Source: Candidatus Auribacterota bacterium
GTDB lineage: Bacteria; Auribacterota; JAFGBW01
Assembly (NCBI GenBank): GCA_016932965.1
Contig: JAFGBW010000187.1
Coordinates: 1 to 8,515 of the forward strand
Direction: 5' to 3'
DNA: 8,515 nucleotides
Shown piece after piece: positions 1 through 7,453 of the stretch (position 1 is the stretch's first letter; each line of letters opens with the position of its first letter). A program made the translations under genes and the position numbers. The notes beneath the pieces are model-generated. The model did not search any database. It worked only from the letters and a program-made list of their open reading frames with translations, and was not told where the DNA came from.

Positions 1-2
1 CG

Positions 3-3000
3 ACGTTGATGATGTATCTGGGGATAGTCCTTTTGGGGATCATTTCCTGGTTCAAACTGCCCCAAGACCTTTTTCCGCCTGTTTCCTACCCCCAGGTCAC
101 TATCGTTACAACATATCCCAATGCGGCCCCCGAAGAGGTTGAAACACTCATCACCCGCCCCATTGAAGAGGCGATCAGCACGGTCAATAACTTGAAAGGC
201 ATGCGTTCCGTTTCCCGTGAAGGCCTCTCCCTTGTGACGGCTGAATTCGGCTGGAACGCGAAAATGGATTTTGCTGCTTTGGGTGTCCGCCAGAAAATCG
301 ATCTCATCAAGGAAAGACTGCCTCGAGAAGCCAAGGAGCCTGTTGTCAAGAAAATCAATCCTTTTGATTTGCCGATTCTGGTGATCAGCCTTCGCGGTAA
401 ATTACCCCAGGAAAAATTGTATCAGTATGGAAAAAAAGTACTGAAGGAGGCGCTCTCCAAGGTGGAGGGCGTGGCTTCCGTGGCCATCCAGGGCGGATGC
501 GAACCTGAAATTTTCGTGGACGTGGATGCGGCCATGCTCAGGGCCAGAAATATTGATGTGACTAAAATCGGACGTATCCTGGATGAGACCAATCTCAATT
601 ACCCCGCCGGAACAACTAAGGAAGGATCCTATGAATACCTGATCCGGACAGAAGGAGAATTCGAAACCGTCGATGAAATCGGCCGTACCATCATTGATGT
701 GGATTACAGTGAGGTTCGGGAGGAGCCGGACGGAGAAAAAAGGCCCGTCGGAGTCGTTCGCTTGTCTGACATAGCTGAAATAAAGAAGGGATTTTCTGAA
801 ACGACCAGCCTTTCCCGGTTCAACGGAGAGGAGAATATTCTCATTTCCGTTTTCAAGCAAAGCGATGCCAATACCATCCGTACGGTTAAAAAATTGAGGG
901 AAAAGCTCCAGTCCCTGGAATTATTGAAAAACATCCCTGTGGAAACCTCTATTGTATATGATAAATCCATTTTCATCCAGGACTCCATCAGCAATCTGAA
1001 AACAGAGGGCTTTCAGGGAGGCGTCCTGGCCTTCATCATATTATTGTTTTTCCTTCAGTCGTTCTATGCCTCTGCCATCGTCATGATCACGATTCCCGTG
1101 TCTTTGATTGCCACGCTCATTTTCATGTATTTTTCCGGCATTTCCATCAACATGATGTCCCTGGGCGGTTTGGCGCTCGGCGTGGGCATGCTGATCGACA
1201 GCGCCATCGCATCCATAGAAAACACGGTCAGAAAGAATCAGAAAGAAGGGCTCCCCCCGAAAGAAGCAGCCGTGGAAGGTGTTTCCCAGATATGGGCGTC
1301 CTTGTTTGCTTCAACGCTGACTTCCGTTGCCGTCTTTTTACCCATGATTTTTCTGACCGGCATAGAAGGACAGCTTTTCAAAGAACTGGCTTTCGGTGTC
1401 TGTATCTCTTCTCTGGTTGCCTTTATTGTCGCCTTGACATTGGTACCGCGTCTGACTTACCGCATCCATTGGCAAACCTCCCCATATTCATTTTTTAAAA
1501 GATGTGAAAAATGGGTGGACCGTTTGGGAATGAATTATGAAAAAGGACTCCATCATGTGATGGCGCATAAAGTCCGCTATTTTATTGTCGTGGGATTCCT
1601 TTTTCTTACGGCGGTTTTGCTGATTTATAAACTGCCGAAAGAAATGATCCCTCAGGTGGATGAAGGTCAATTCGGCATCAAAGTCACACTCCCCCCCGGA
1701 ACAAAACTCCAGATCACGGACAAGGAGGTGAGAAAAATCGAAAATCTGCTTCTTGAGAATCCCGATATTGAAAACGTCAGTGTGAATATCGGTTCCAAAT
1801 CTTCGGACGCGATGGAAGGGAGTCAGATGCTTGGAAGTCATCAGGCTCAACTCACTGTCGTCTTAAAGGAGACAAGAAGCGTGCGGACAAACCGTTTCAT
1901 CGATTCCATATATCAACAGGCTGAAAAGCTCACGTCTGCAGGAACTCATCTGGAATTCAAGATGACTTCTACCGGCATGGGGAGCTCTTTTTCTTTTAAA
2001 GCGCCGGTCAGCGTGGAAATCCAGTCGGAAAACCTGGAAGAATTGAACCGCCAGGCCAAAAGAGTGTGGAACCGATTGTCTCAAATACCGGAATTGATCA
2101 ACCTGCAGTCCACTCTTTCCGATCCCATGCCGGAAACTAAAATCAAGGTCGACAAGGAAAGGGCGGCTCTTTTGGGGCTTTCAGCAAGAGACATATCCAT
2201 CGCTGCTCAAACCGCCATTAAAGGCATGATCGCCACTTACTTTAAGGATAAAAACGGATTGGAAATTCCCGTGAGAGTCAGACTCGATGAGAAGGACCGG
2301 ATGCACCTGGATCAGATCGAAAATATACCTATATGGACAGACCGGAATATGAGTGTATTTCTGGGTGATGTCATGGAATTCAGTGAAGGAGTGGGGCCTT
2401 CTGAGATTCTCCGTATCAATCAGAACAAAATGGTTGTGATCACTGCCGATGTCATCAATACCGTTATTTTGGAGGATATCCGTGAAAAGATCAGGAATGT
2501 GATCCTGGATCTTCCGGTGATTGAAGATGTTCACATCCGTTTGATCGAAGCCACTCCTGAAGAAAAGGCCGCCACATTTGGAATGATTTTTATGCTTCTT
2601 TTATCCGTTCTGCTTGTCTATATGATCATGGCCGCCCAGTTTGAATCCTTTCTGCAGCCTTTTATCATTATGGTGACGGTTCCCCTGGGCATCATCGGAG
2701 TTTCTTATGCCCTGGCTCTCACCGGTAATTCATTGAATATCGTGGCAGGTTTGGGTGCCATCATGCTGGGAGGCATTGTGGTGAATAACGGGATCGTTCT
2801 CATCGAATTCATCAATGAATGCAGGAAGGAAGATTCTGATATCGGGATTGACAAAGTGGTGTTTCATTCCTGCCAGGTCAGGTTCAAACCCATTTTAATG
2901 TCCACGGTCTGCGAGATCCTGGCCCTTCTCCCCCTGGCATTCGGATTTGGAGGCCAGGGATCGGAATTGCAATCACCGATGGCCATTTCGGTTATCGGAG

Positions 3001-3104
3001 GGTTGCTCGTTTCCACCACACTCACCCTTTTTATCCTGCCTTGCCTGTATGTAAGTGCCGAACAATTCAGAGCCGGAATAAAGAACGCGAACCGCCATGA
3101 ATAA
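3..3104 (+). CDS. RND-family efflux transporter, inner-membrane subunit (HAE1-like), 5'-truncated by the window edge
   Basis: Proton-driven inner-membrane pump of the AcrB/MexB type, normally working with a periplasmic adaptor and an outer-membrane channel; neither partner is in the window, and the adaptor may lie upstream. The frame is open to the left edge and the visible protein begins inside the first membrane helix, just before the KLPQDLFP motif, so about 12 residues are missing. Numbering from the TTG at base 6, the order is: helix 1, a large periplasmic domain (about 20-325), a block of helices (about 330-490), a linker and helix near 525-545, a second periplasmic domain (about 550-850), and C-terminal helices. 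In the TM4 motif [13 protein letters not shown] the first proton-relay acidic residue is kept (D398, AcrB D407), but the second position is S399. In the TM10 motif [12 protein letters not shown]927 stands where AcrB has K940. Both changes occur in many diverged HAE1 pumps, so substrate cannot be inferred. The end overlaps queC by 8 bp. Family assignment is firm. Confidence 0.5.
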   Translation, partial: TLMMYLGIVLLGIISWFKLPQDLFPPVSYPQVTIVTTYPNAAPEEVETLITRPIEEAISTVNNLKGMRSVSREGLSLVTAEFGWNAKMDFAALGVRQKIDLIKERLPREAKEPVVKKINPFDLPILVISLRGKLPQEKLYQYGKKVLKEALSKVEGVASVAIQGGCEPEIFVDVDAAMLRARNIDVTKIGRILDETNLNYPAGTTKEGSYEYLIRTEGEFETVDEIGRTIIDVDYSEVREEPDGEKRPVGVVRLSDIAEIKKGFSETTSLSRFNGEENILISVFKQSDANTIRTVKKLREKLQSLELLKNIPVETSIVYDKSIFIQDSISNLKTEGFQGGVLAFIILLFFLQSFYASAIVMITIPVSLIATLIFMYFSGISINMMSLGGLALGVGMLIDSAIASIENTVRKNQKEGLPPKEAAVEGVSQIWASLFASTLTSVAVFLPMIFLTGIEGQLFKELAFGVCISSLVAFIVALTLVPRLTYRIHWQTSPYSFFKRCEKWVDRLGMNYEKGLHHVMAHKVRYFIVVGFLFLTAVLLIYKLPKEMIPQVDEGQFGIKVTLPPGTKLQITDKEVRKIENLLLENPDIENVSVNIGSKSSDAMEGSQMLGSHQAQLTVVLKETRSVRTNRFIDSIYQQAEKLTSAGTHLEFKMTSTGMGSSFSFKAPVSVEIQSENLEELNRQAKRVWNRLSQIPELINLQSTLSDPMPETKIKVDKERAALLGLSARDISIAAQTAIKGMIATYFKDKNGLEIPVRVRLDEKDRMHLDQIENIPIWTDRNMSVFLGDVMEFSEGVGPSEILRINQNKMVVITADVINTVILEDIREKIRNVILDLPVIEDVHIRLIEATPEEKAATFGMIFMLLLSVLLVYMIMAAQFESFLQPFIIMVTVPLGIIGVSYALALTGNSLNIVAGLGAIMLGGIVVNNGIVLIEFINECRKEDSDIGIDKVVFHSCQVRFKPILMSTVCEILALLPLAFGFGGQGSELQSPMAISVIGGLLVSTTLTLFILPCLYVSAEQFRAGIKNANRHE

Positions 3105-3780
3105 AGCCGTCATTCTAATGAGCGGCGGACTGGATTCCACAACGGTTGCTGCCATAGCGAAAGATCTTGGGTATGAGTTGTACTGCATCAGCTTTGATTA
3201 CGGCCAACGCCACAGGATCGAGCTTGCGTGCGCAAAAAAAAACGCCCGGTTTTTCAACGCGCGCCGGCATCTGATTTATCGGCTCGATCTGCGGTGTTTT
3301 GGCGGGTCCGCCCTGACAAGTAAAATCAAGGTTCCTGAAGACAGACTCCTCTCTCCCTTGTCCGGCCAAGAGATCCCGGTGACCTATGTTCCGGCCAGAA
3401 ATACGGTTTTTCTTTCCATTGCCTTGTCCTGGGCCGAAACAATAAAAGCACAGGATATTTTTATCGGGGTGAATTCACTTGATTACAGCGGATATCCGGA
3501 TTGCCGGCCGGCTTTCATCAAGGCATTTGAAAAGTTGGCCAATCTTGGCACGCGGGAAGGGGTGAAGGGAAAAAAATTCAGGATCCATACCCCTTTGCTT
3601 CATCTGAAAAAATCTCAGATCATTAAAAAAGGGCTGAGCCTGGGTGTGGATTATGCTTTGACCTCCTCCTGTTATCAGCCTTCCCCACAGAGTATTGCCT
3701 GCGGACATTGCGACAGCTGCCTTTTGAGGTTAAAAGGATTTCAGGAGGCCGGATTCACTGACCCGATTAAGTATCGATGA
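3097..3780 (+). CDS. queC: 7-cyano-7-deazaguanine (preQ0) synthase
   Basis: QueC converts 7-carboxy-7-deazaguanine to preQ0 using ATP and ammonia, the last step before preQ0 is reduced and inserted into tRNA as the queuosine precursor; it is a soluble cytoplasmic enzyme. The 227-residue length fits the family (about 220-240). The N-type ATP pyrophosphatase P-loop SGGLDS is at residues 9-14, followed by the family motif [13 protein letters not shown] and the block [14 protein letters not shown] are characteristic of QueC. The C-terminal zinc site is complete: C192, C202, C205 and C208 (CGHCDSC). The ATG at 3097 lies 8 bp inside the RND gene, and no clear Shine-Dalgarno precedes it, suggesting translational coupling to the pump. 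No queD, queE, queF or DNA-deazapurine (dpd) genes are in the window, so the rest of the pathway must lie elsewhere. The gene ends 10 bp from the convergent DUF4013 gene with no recognisable terminator between them. Confidence 0.5.
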   Translation: MNKAVILMSGGLDSTTVAAIAKDLGYELYCISFDYGQRHRIELACAKKNARFFNARRHLIYRLDLRCFGGSALTSKIKVPEDRLLSPLSGQEIPVTYVPARNTVFLSIALSWAETIKAQDIFIGVNSLDYSGYPDCRPAFIKAFEKLANLGTREGVKGKKFRIHTPLLHLKKSQIIKKGLSLGVDYALTSSCYQPSPQSIACGHCDSCLLRLKGFQEAGFTDPIKYR

Positions 3781-3790
3781 CGGACTCTGT

Positions 3791-4423
3791 TTATTTTTTC
3801 TCTTCTTCCTGCGCAGGAGCAGCAGCACTATTGCCGTGAAGTTTAACGTAGACTTCTCCCATGAGAGGATAAATGCCGATCATCGCATAGAAATAAGGAA
3901 TGGCAAAAAGCACGCAGCATCCGGCAATGAAAGAAACAGGAATGCAGATTAAAAAACCCAGAAGAAAGGGAAGGTATTCCTTGTAGTTTTTCTGGATTTC
4001 CTCCAGGACAATCCCCCAATTCATGGCTTCTTTCCAATTACGGAGCTCAATGAGGCGATAGGCCAGGATGAGAACAAGGAGCGGGGTCAGGAACAAAATG
4101 GCCAGATTGATCGCAAATGAAATTATGGGACCGATACAGGCGATTAAACCTAAGATACTGGAAATAATAAATTGAACCAGGCTCAATACGAGCATAAAAA
4201 TGGAAAGGGGCAGCCCTGTCATGAACAGTTTTTCCAAATTCTGCCAGCCCGGCAGTTTTACTTCCCTCTTTTCTTTCACGTCTTCCAGAAGATCCATGAT
4301 ATACCCAAAGGAAACAGCGTTCAAAATCGGAATATAAAGAACCAGACCTCCGATCAGCACCTTGATGATCCAGCCTTCTTCTTTGGGGATTTCTTTAAAC
4401 CGTTGGATGATTTTATCAAACAT
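3791..4423 (-). CDS. DUF4013-type integral membrane protein
   Basis: A 210-residue membrane protein of unknown function. It resembles the DUF4013 family in its opening: an amphipathic N-terminus, then a hydrophobic stretch GGLVLYIPILNAVSFGY (residues about 25-41), a charged loop and LPGW at 57-60, which matches the family pattern of a glycine/proline-rich helix followed by an LP-x-W loop. Further hydrophobic segments span about 69-125 (two or three helices) and about 150-195 (two helices). The C-terminus is a soluble Ala/Pro/Glu/Lys tail (NSAAAPAQEEEKK). The ATG start is well supported: GGGAGG lies 5 nt upstream (4429-4434). It follows tsaB on the same strand with a 68-bp gap, so it may be the last gene of that operon or have its own promoter. 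No catalytic motif is visible. Family assignment is from recalled pattern only. Confidence 0.5.
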   Translation of the reverse strand: MFDKIIQRFKEIPKEEGWIIKVLIGGLVLYIPILNAVSFGYIMDLLEDVKEKREVKLPGWQNLEKLFMTGLPLSIFMLVLSLVQFIISSILGLIACIGPIISFAINLAILFLTPLLVLILAYRLIELRNWKEAMNWGIVLEEIQKNYKEYLPFLLGFLICIPVSFIAGCCVLFAIPYFYAMIGIYPLMGEVYVKLHGNSAAAPAQEEEKK

Positions 4424-4428
4424 ACGAG

Positions 4429-4434
4429 CCTCCC
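4429..4434 (-). promoter_or_regulatory. Strong ribosome binding site of the DUF4013 gene
   Basis: On the minus strand GGGAGG precedes the ATG at 4423 with a 5-nt spacer. It is the clearest Shine-Dalgarno in the window and fixes this start, in contrast to thiL, queC, the methyltransferase and the SagB-like gene, which have none that is obvious. Confidence 0.5.
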
Positions 4435-4480
4435 TTTTTATGAATCATGAGATTAAGCATCTCCGCCTTTATTATCACGG

Positions 4481-4527
4481 AAAAAAAAAGTTTAATCCGA
4501 TTGGCCGCTTTGATCAATTATTTTTTT
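4481..4527 (-). terminator. Possible weak terminator at the end of tsaB (A-tract/T-tract hairpin)
   Basis: On the minus strand a run of nine T (4481-4489) follows the tsaB stop by 2 nt. Upstream, within the last tsaB codons, lies an A-run followed by TTGATC, and close to the stop lies GATTAA. These could pair (TTGATC with GATTAA including one G-U, then the A-run with the T-run) around a 14-nt loop, with a 3x3 internal loop. The stem is AT-rich and weak, so this may be only partial termination, or chance. Confidence 0.5.
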
Positions 4528-5172
4528 TGAAAAAAAGATTTCCGCGTCGCTGGCCCGGATATAATTGGGGACAGCGTATTTTTTAACCTGATTTTTAAAA
4601 TAGGGATTTTTCATCAGATGCAGACAACAAAGAGCATTGGGTTGAAAGGGCGTATAGGGAAGGCGTAAGTGGTCCAGTTTCAACCCTGCCAAAGGATCCG
4701 TTCCGGTTTTCCCTGCAAGCAAAACGGATTCCAAAAGGACGTCGGACAGGATTTTTTCAATATGAGTCGGGTGAACGTAATAGGCAGCAAAATAGACCTG
4801 GTTTCTGCCTGCATCGAGAGCGACGCATAATCTGTCCTGAAATAATGGATGGGAAAGCCGATATTGTTCCGCGATCAGATCCAGAGAGGAAAAGCCATGA
4901 ACAGCTATGTTTAATCCCAGGGCAAAAGCGTTTGCCGTGGCCACTCCGGTCCTGATGCCCGTGAAGGAGCCGGGACCTTCATCCACCCCGATCTCAGTGA
5001 TATGTCTTTTGTCTACCTGATTTTTCTGAAGCAATTCAGCTATCTTAAGAACCAGCTGCTCCCGGGGATAGGATGCGTCCCTGGAATAGGACAATGAATC
5101 GGTCTGTTCATCTGATAACAAGACCGAGACGGAGTTGTCAGAACAAGATGTGCTGATGGCCAGGCGGATCAT
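4492..5172 (-). CDS. tsaB: tRNA threonylcarbamoyladenosine biosynthesis protein TsaB
   Basis: TsaB is the non-catalytic ASKHA-fold partner of TsaD in the bacterial t6A complex, which, with TsaE, transfers threonylcarbamoyl to A37 of tRNAs reading ANN codons. The 226-residue length is close to the family's usual 220-235. The N-terminal LAISTSCSDNSVSVLL is the actin-like phosphate-1 strand-turn-strand. The family hallmark GPGSFTGIRTGVATANAFALG sits near residues 67-87 and forms the TsaD-binding helix region. The remainder (GFSSLDLIAEQ, VALDAGRNQVYFAAY) is also typical. The start codon overlaps the tsaE stop as ATGA (4 bp), a standard translational-coupling arrangement. Only a weak purine stretch precedes it. 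TsaC/Sua5 and TsaD are not in the window. Assignment is firm. Confidence 0.5.
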   Translation of the reverse strand: MIRLAISTSCSDNSVSVLLSDEQTDSLSYSRDASYPREQLVLKIAELLQKNQVDKRHITEIGVDEGPGSFTGIRTGVATANAFALGLNIAVHGFSSLDLIAEQYRLSHPLFQDRLCVALDAGRNQVYFAAYYVHPTHIEKILSDVLLESVLLAGKTGTDPLAGLKLDHLRLPYTPFQPNALCCLHLMKNPYFKNQVKKYAVPNYIRASDAEIFFSKKIIDQSGQSD

Positions 5173-5603
5173 GGGTTTTCTCTTTTACAGGTGAAACGTC
5201 TCTTTGTTTCATTCAGGGCGGTGATTTCAATATACAGATCGGTACGGGGTAAAAGATGACGCACTTTTTCGGCCCATTCAATGAGGATGATGGCGTCTTG
5301 GCTGAGAAAGAGATTCATGTCCAGCAGTTCGAATTCGTACGCCCTTTCCAGTCGATAAACGTCCATATGAATGATTTTGTATTTACCCTGATATTCATTC
5401 ACCAGGGTAAAAGTGGGGGAGGTGACAGTATCAGGGGGCACTTCTAATGCTTCACAGACCGCTTTGACAAGCAGGGTTTTTCCGGTTCCTAGAGTTCCGC
5501 AGAGGCCGACTACCATGCCGGGGGTAAGAATCCCGGCCAGGGTTTTTCCCCATATCCGGGTCTCTTCAGGGGAATGGCTTGTAAACGGATCAAAAATGTT
5601 CAA
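5169..5603 (-). CDS. tsaE: tRNA threonylcarbamoyladenosine biosynthesis ATPase TsaE
   Basis: TsaE is the P-loop ATPase that binds the TsaB-TsaD complex and is needed for multiple rounds of t6A37 synthesis. With the start chosen here the protein has 144 residues, close to the usual 140-160. The Walker A motif GTLGTGKT is at 36-43, SPTF at 62-65, the conserved HMDVYRL at 79-85, and the acidic IEWAEKV near 108-114. The frame remains open upstream to 5792, but that extension lies entirely inside thiL and reads as low-complexity sequence without family similarity. The TTG at 5603 begins just before the family's N-terminal segment (SPEETRIWGKTLA) and has AAGGGA 6 nt upstream (5610-5615), so it is the likely start. 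It overlaps thiL by 14 bp and tsaB by 4 bp. Confidence 0.5.
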   Translation of the reverse strand: MNIFDPFTSHSPEETRIWGKTLAGILTPGMVVGLCGTLGTGKTLLVKAVCEALEVPPDTVTSPTFTLVNEYQGKYKIIHMDVYRLERAYEFELLDMNLFLSQDAIILIEWAEKVRHLLPRTDLYIEITALNETKRRFTCKRENP

Positions 5604-6483
5604 ACGGTTTCCCTTTCGAGTGAATCTTTTTTGAGCGGAAAAAATAGTCCACTTTTTGAACTGAGGTGACTTTTCCCAGACAGGAAAGCGGGATCTTGAA
5701 TTTTTTTTGGAACTTGGTGATGGTGCGGGAGGGAATAGCAGGGCCGGTGAAAACCAGTTCAAAATCTTCACCGTCAAAAAGGGCGTGAGCAAGAGTCGTA
5801 AGGGTTGGATGTTTGTGACGGCGGATGGGGAGAGAATCCAGTTCGATCCGCGCCCCTTTTCCCCAATCCGTGGTCAGTATTTCAATGGATCTGGCCAATC
5901 CGTCTGAGGCATCGGTCAATGAGGTGATTTGAGTCTGTTTTCGCAGCCATTGAATTTCATGAATACGCGGAATAAAATGGAGGTGATGCCCGCTGGGCAG
6001 GCTGTAACCGAAAAAACCCGTTGCATAAAGAAAATCACCGGAAGCGGCCCCTTTGCGATAGAGAGGGGAAGAACATTCGCCAATCATAACGGATGTCAAA
6101 ACCGTCAGCGGACTGCCCACGGAATCACCGCCGGTGAGAAGAACGCGATACGGTCGGATGCGGTCGTTGATTCCCCGGTATAATTCACGCAGCCAGAAGC
6201 CGGTTTTGCTTTTTGGAACGGCAATGGAAACAAGCAGATGAAGGGGCACGGCTCCCATGGCAGCCATATCGCTTAAAGAAACCGAAGCGAGTTTTTGTCC
6301 TGTCTGAAAAGCAGGCGTGGTTTTTTTGAAATGGGTCTTTTCCACAAGCGTATCCAGGGAGATCACTAATTGTTTTCCTTTTTCAGGTACCGGCAGAAGG
6401 GCCGCATCATCCCCTATGAGATAAGGCAGGTGAAGGGGATTGTATGTTTTTTTTAAAAAAGAAAGAATTTTCAACTCATTCAT
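5590..6483 (-). CDS. thiL: Thiamine-monophosphate kinase
   Basis: ThiL phosphorylates thiamine monophosphate to thiamine diphosphate with ATP, the final step of de novo cofactor synthesis; it belongs to the PurM/SelD ATP-binding superfamily and acts in the cytoplasm. At 297 residues it is slightly shorter than the usual 310-330. The metal/ATP-binding acidic motifs are all present: GDDAA at 24-28, DTLVE at 44-48, SDMAAMGA at 71-78, GGDS at 118-121 and TDASDGL at 190-196. The HF after DTLVE is also conserved. It is the first gene of the thiL-tsaE-tsaB operon. A sigma70-like promoter lies about 50 bp upstream, but no Shine-Dalgarno precedes the ATG, and the leader is very AT-rich. I see no TPP riboswitch elements in the leader. 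Assignment is firm. Confidence 0.5.
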   Translation of the reverse strand: MNELKILSFLKKTYNPLHLPYLIGDDAALLPVPEKGKQLVISLDTLVEKTHFKKTTPAFQTGQKLASVSLSDMAAMGAVPLHLLVSIAVPKSKTGFWLRELYRGINDRIRPYRVLLTGGDSVGSPLTVLTSVMIGECSSPLYRKGAASGDFLYATGFFGYSLPSGHHLHFIPRIHEIQWLRKQTQITSLTDASDGLARSIEILTTDWGKGARIELDSLPIRRHKHPTLTTLAHALFDGEDFELVFTGPAIPSRTITKFQKKFKIPLSCLGKVTSVQKVDYFFRSKKIHSKGKPFEHF

Positions 6484-6509
6484 GTGTAAAGAGTTTATTT
6501 TTTTTAAAA

Positions 6510-6524
6510 TAGTTTTCCAAACTA
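6510..6524. repeat. Small inverted repeat in the thiL leader
   Basis: TAGTTT-TCC-AAACTA forms a 6-bp perfect stem with a 3-nt loop. On the minus strand it falls just downstream of the predicted thiL transcription start, so it could fold in the 5' leader. It also lies where the -35 of a rightward tRNA promoter would be. Short and AT-rich, so chance is possible. Confidence 0.5.
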
Positions 6525-6541
6525 ATTTATTTTATTATAAG
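6513..6541 (+). promoter_or_regulatory. Possible rightward promoter for the tRNA-Pro gene
   Basis: TATAAG (6536-6541) is a fair -10 element, 17 bp after a poor -35 (TTTTCC, 6513-6518). Initiation near 6548 would give a leader of about 30 nt before the tRNA. This -10 shares bases with the leftward thiL -10, so the two promoters would compete. Weak evidence apart from the need for a promoter here. Confidence 0.5.
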
Positions 6542-6562
6542 GTTTACGCTAACCCTGTGCAA
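6534..6562 (-). promoter_or_regulatory. Sigma70-type promoter for thiL-tsaE-tsaB
   Basis: On the minus strand TTGCAC (6557-6562) and a perfect TATAAT (6534-6539) are separated by exactly 17 bp. Predicted initiation near 6527 would give a leader of about 44 nt before the thiL ATG. The -10 is an exact consensus match and the -35 begins TTG. The -35 lies within the centre of the 6550-6573 inverted repeat. Confidence 0.5.
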
Positions 6563-6573
6563 AATCAGGGTTA
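6550..6573. repeat. Perfect 8-bp inverted repeat between the tRNA-Pro gene and thiL
   Basis: TAACCCTG (6550-6557) and CAGGGTTA (6566-6573) are exact inverted copies separated by 8 nt. It ends 5 nt before the tRNA and covers the thiL -35. It could be a hairpin in the pre-tRNA leader, an operator for the divergent promoters, or both. No T-run follows on either strand, so it is not a typical intrinsic terminator. Confidence 0.5.
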
Positions 6574-6578
6574 AATCG

Positions 6579-6652
6579 CGGGATGTGGCTCAGCTGGCTA
6601 GAGCGCTGCGTTCGGGACGCAGAAGTCGGAGGTTCGAATCCTCTCATCCCGA
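6579..6652 (+). tRNA. tRNA-Pro, anticodon CGG
   Basis: A full cloverleaf can be drawn. The 7-bp acceptor stem pairs CGGGATG (6579-6585) with CATCCCG (6645-6651), with discriminator A6652. The D stem is GCTC/GAGC (6588-6591 with 6601-6604). The anticodon stem is CTGCG/CGCAG with loop TTCGGGA, giving anticodon CGG at 6613-6615, which reads CCG proline codons. The variable loop is 5 nt, and the T arm is GGAGG-TTCGAAT-CCTCT with one G-T pair. The C1-G72 pair and A73 are characteristic of bacterial tRNA-Pro. The 3' CCA is not encoded and must be added by a nucleotidyltransferase. Only a short T-run (6653-6657) follows, and the stop codon of the convergent methyltransferase is 8 nt away. Confidence 0.5.
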
Positions 6653-6660
6653 TTTTTGTT

Positions 6661-7449
6661 TCATCTGGAAGCTTCACAAAGAACCATCGTCAATGCCACC
6701 GAGACATTGAGTGAATCCGCAATCCCTTTCATGGGAATGAAGACGGTATCCAGGCTTTCATCCTCAAGCCAGAAAGGACTCAGTCCTTCGTGTTCATTTC
6801 CTGCGATCAAAAGTAGAGGACGCCTGTATGGCAGCCTGGAATACTTTTTTTTTCCGTCCGGCGAAAGAGCCACGCAATGGATTTTTCTTTCTCGGACAAA
6901 GGATGTTATTTCTTCGGTCGTTGCCTGAAGATACGGTACGGAAAAACAGGTTCCAAGACTTGACCTGATGATATTGGGATTATAAAGATCCATCGGCGAA
7001 TGGCAGACGATCACACCTCCGCACCCAAGAGCATCACAGGTCCTCAATACCGCCCCGATATTGCCCGGTTTTTCCACCTTGTCCAGAAGGACAAACAGAT
7101 CATCCGGCTTGTTTTTTAATTGATCCAGGCTCACGGAAGAAGGTTTGGCGGCCAGGGCAACAATCTGGTCTTTCCAGTCCCCATAAGCGATTTTTTCATA
7201 CACGGAAGGAGAAATTTCCTGGGAAGGATAGGACTTTATTTTGTCGAAAAAGTCAGCATCCTTGTCACGAAGCGTCCCGGTAAAATAAAGGCACCGGATG
7301 GTCACGTTCGATTGGATGGCAGCGAGTAAAGGTTTTTTTCCGTCAATGAGAATGTCGCCTGTCTTTTCTCTGTATTTTTTTTCCCTCAATTTACAGAGAT
7401 AGCGGACACGTTCATTCTGTGTGCTGGTGATGATCGTGTTCTTGTTCAT
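6661..7449 (-). CDS. SpoU/TrmH-family RNA 2'-O-ribose methyltransferase
   Basis: A trefoil-knot (SPOUT) SAM-dependent methyltransferase acting on rRNA or tRNA ribose 2'-OH. Residues about 1-100 resemble the L30-like substrate-binding domain of the RlmB/MRM3-type branch (ITSTQNERVRYLCKLREKKYR then ILIDGKKPLLAAI). The catalytic domain carries motif 1, EKPGNIGAVLRTCDA, at 126-140 (N130, R136), NPNIIRSSLGT at 157-167, motif 2, LLLIAGNEHEGLS, at 212-224, and motif 3, IPMKGIADSLNVSVAL onwards, at 238-262. The protein ends right after motif 3, as in many family members. The target (an rRNA ribose or tRNA Gm18) cannot be decided from sequence. The ATG at 7449 (262 residues) is preferred; a TTG at 7482 would add 11 residues and overlap the upstream gene. 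The ATG lies 4 nt after the stop of the SagB-like gene with no clear Shine-Dalgarno, so translation is probably coupled. Confidence 0.5.
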   Translation of the reverse strand: MNKNTIITSTQNERVRYLCKLREKKYREKTGDILIDGKKPLLAAIQSNVTIRCLYFTGTLRDKDADFFDKIKSYPSQEISPSVYEKIAYGDWKDQIVALAAKPSSVSLDQLKNKPDDLFVLLDKVEKPGNIGAVLRTCDALGCGGVIVCHSPMDLYNPNIIRSSLGTCFSVPYLQATTEEITSFVRERKIHCVALSPDGKKKYSRLPYRRPLLLIAGNEHEGLSPFWLEDESLDTVFIPMKGIADSLNVSVALTMVLCEASR

Positions 7450-7453
7450 GAAT

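Noticed and set aside
402-860. Long open frame on the minus strand inside the RND gene (and others at 86-358, 704-994, 1488-1850, 2181-2534)
   Set aside because: Antisense shadows of a firmly identified coding gene; the translations resemble no protein family and have no ribosome sites or independent context.
1-3780. preQ0-based DNA modification (dpd) island because of queC
   Set aside because: No dpdA or other dpd gene and no mobile signature nearby; queC alone fits ordinary queuosine synthesis.
3809-3818. Palindrome near the 3' end of the DUF4013 gene (CCTGCGCAGG and flanks) as a terminator for the convergent genes
   Set aside because: No loop in the stem and no T-run after it on either strand; it encodes part of the Pro-Ala-Gln-Glu tail.
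5604-5792. N-terminal extension of tsaE to 5792
   Set aside because: It lies wholly inside thiL in another frame, has no family similarity, and would make TsaE about 60 residues too long; the TTG at 5603 has a ribosome site.
6484-6530. TPP riboswitch in the thiL leader
   Set aside because: A thiamine gene invites this, but the leader is only about 45 nt, very AT-rich, and lacks the conserved CTGAGA and ACCTGATCTGG-type boxes of a TPP aptamer.
6579-6652. tRNA-Pro as an integration (att) site for a mobile element
   Set aside because: No integrase and no direct repeat of the tRNA 3' end elsewhere in the window; a conserved housekeeping gene follows immediately.
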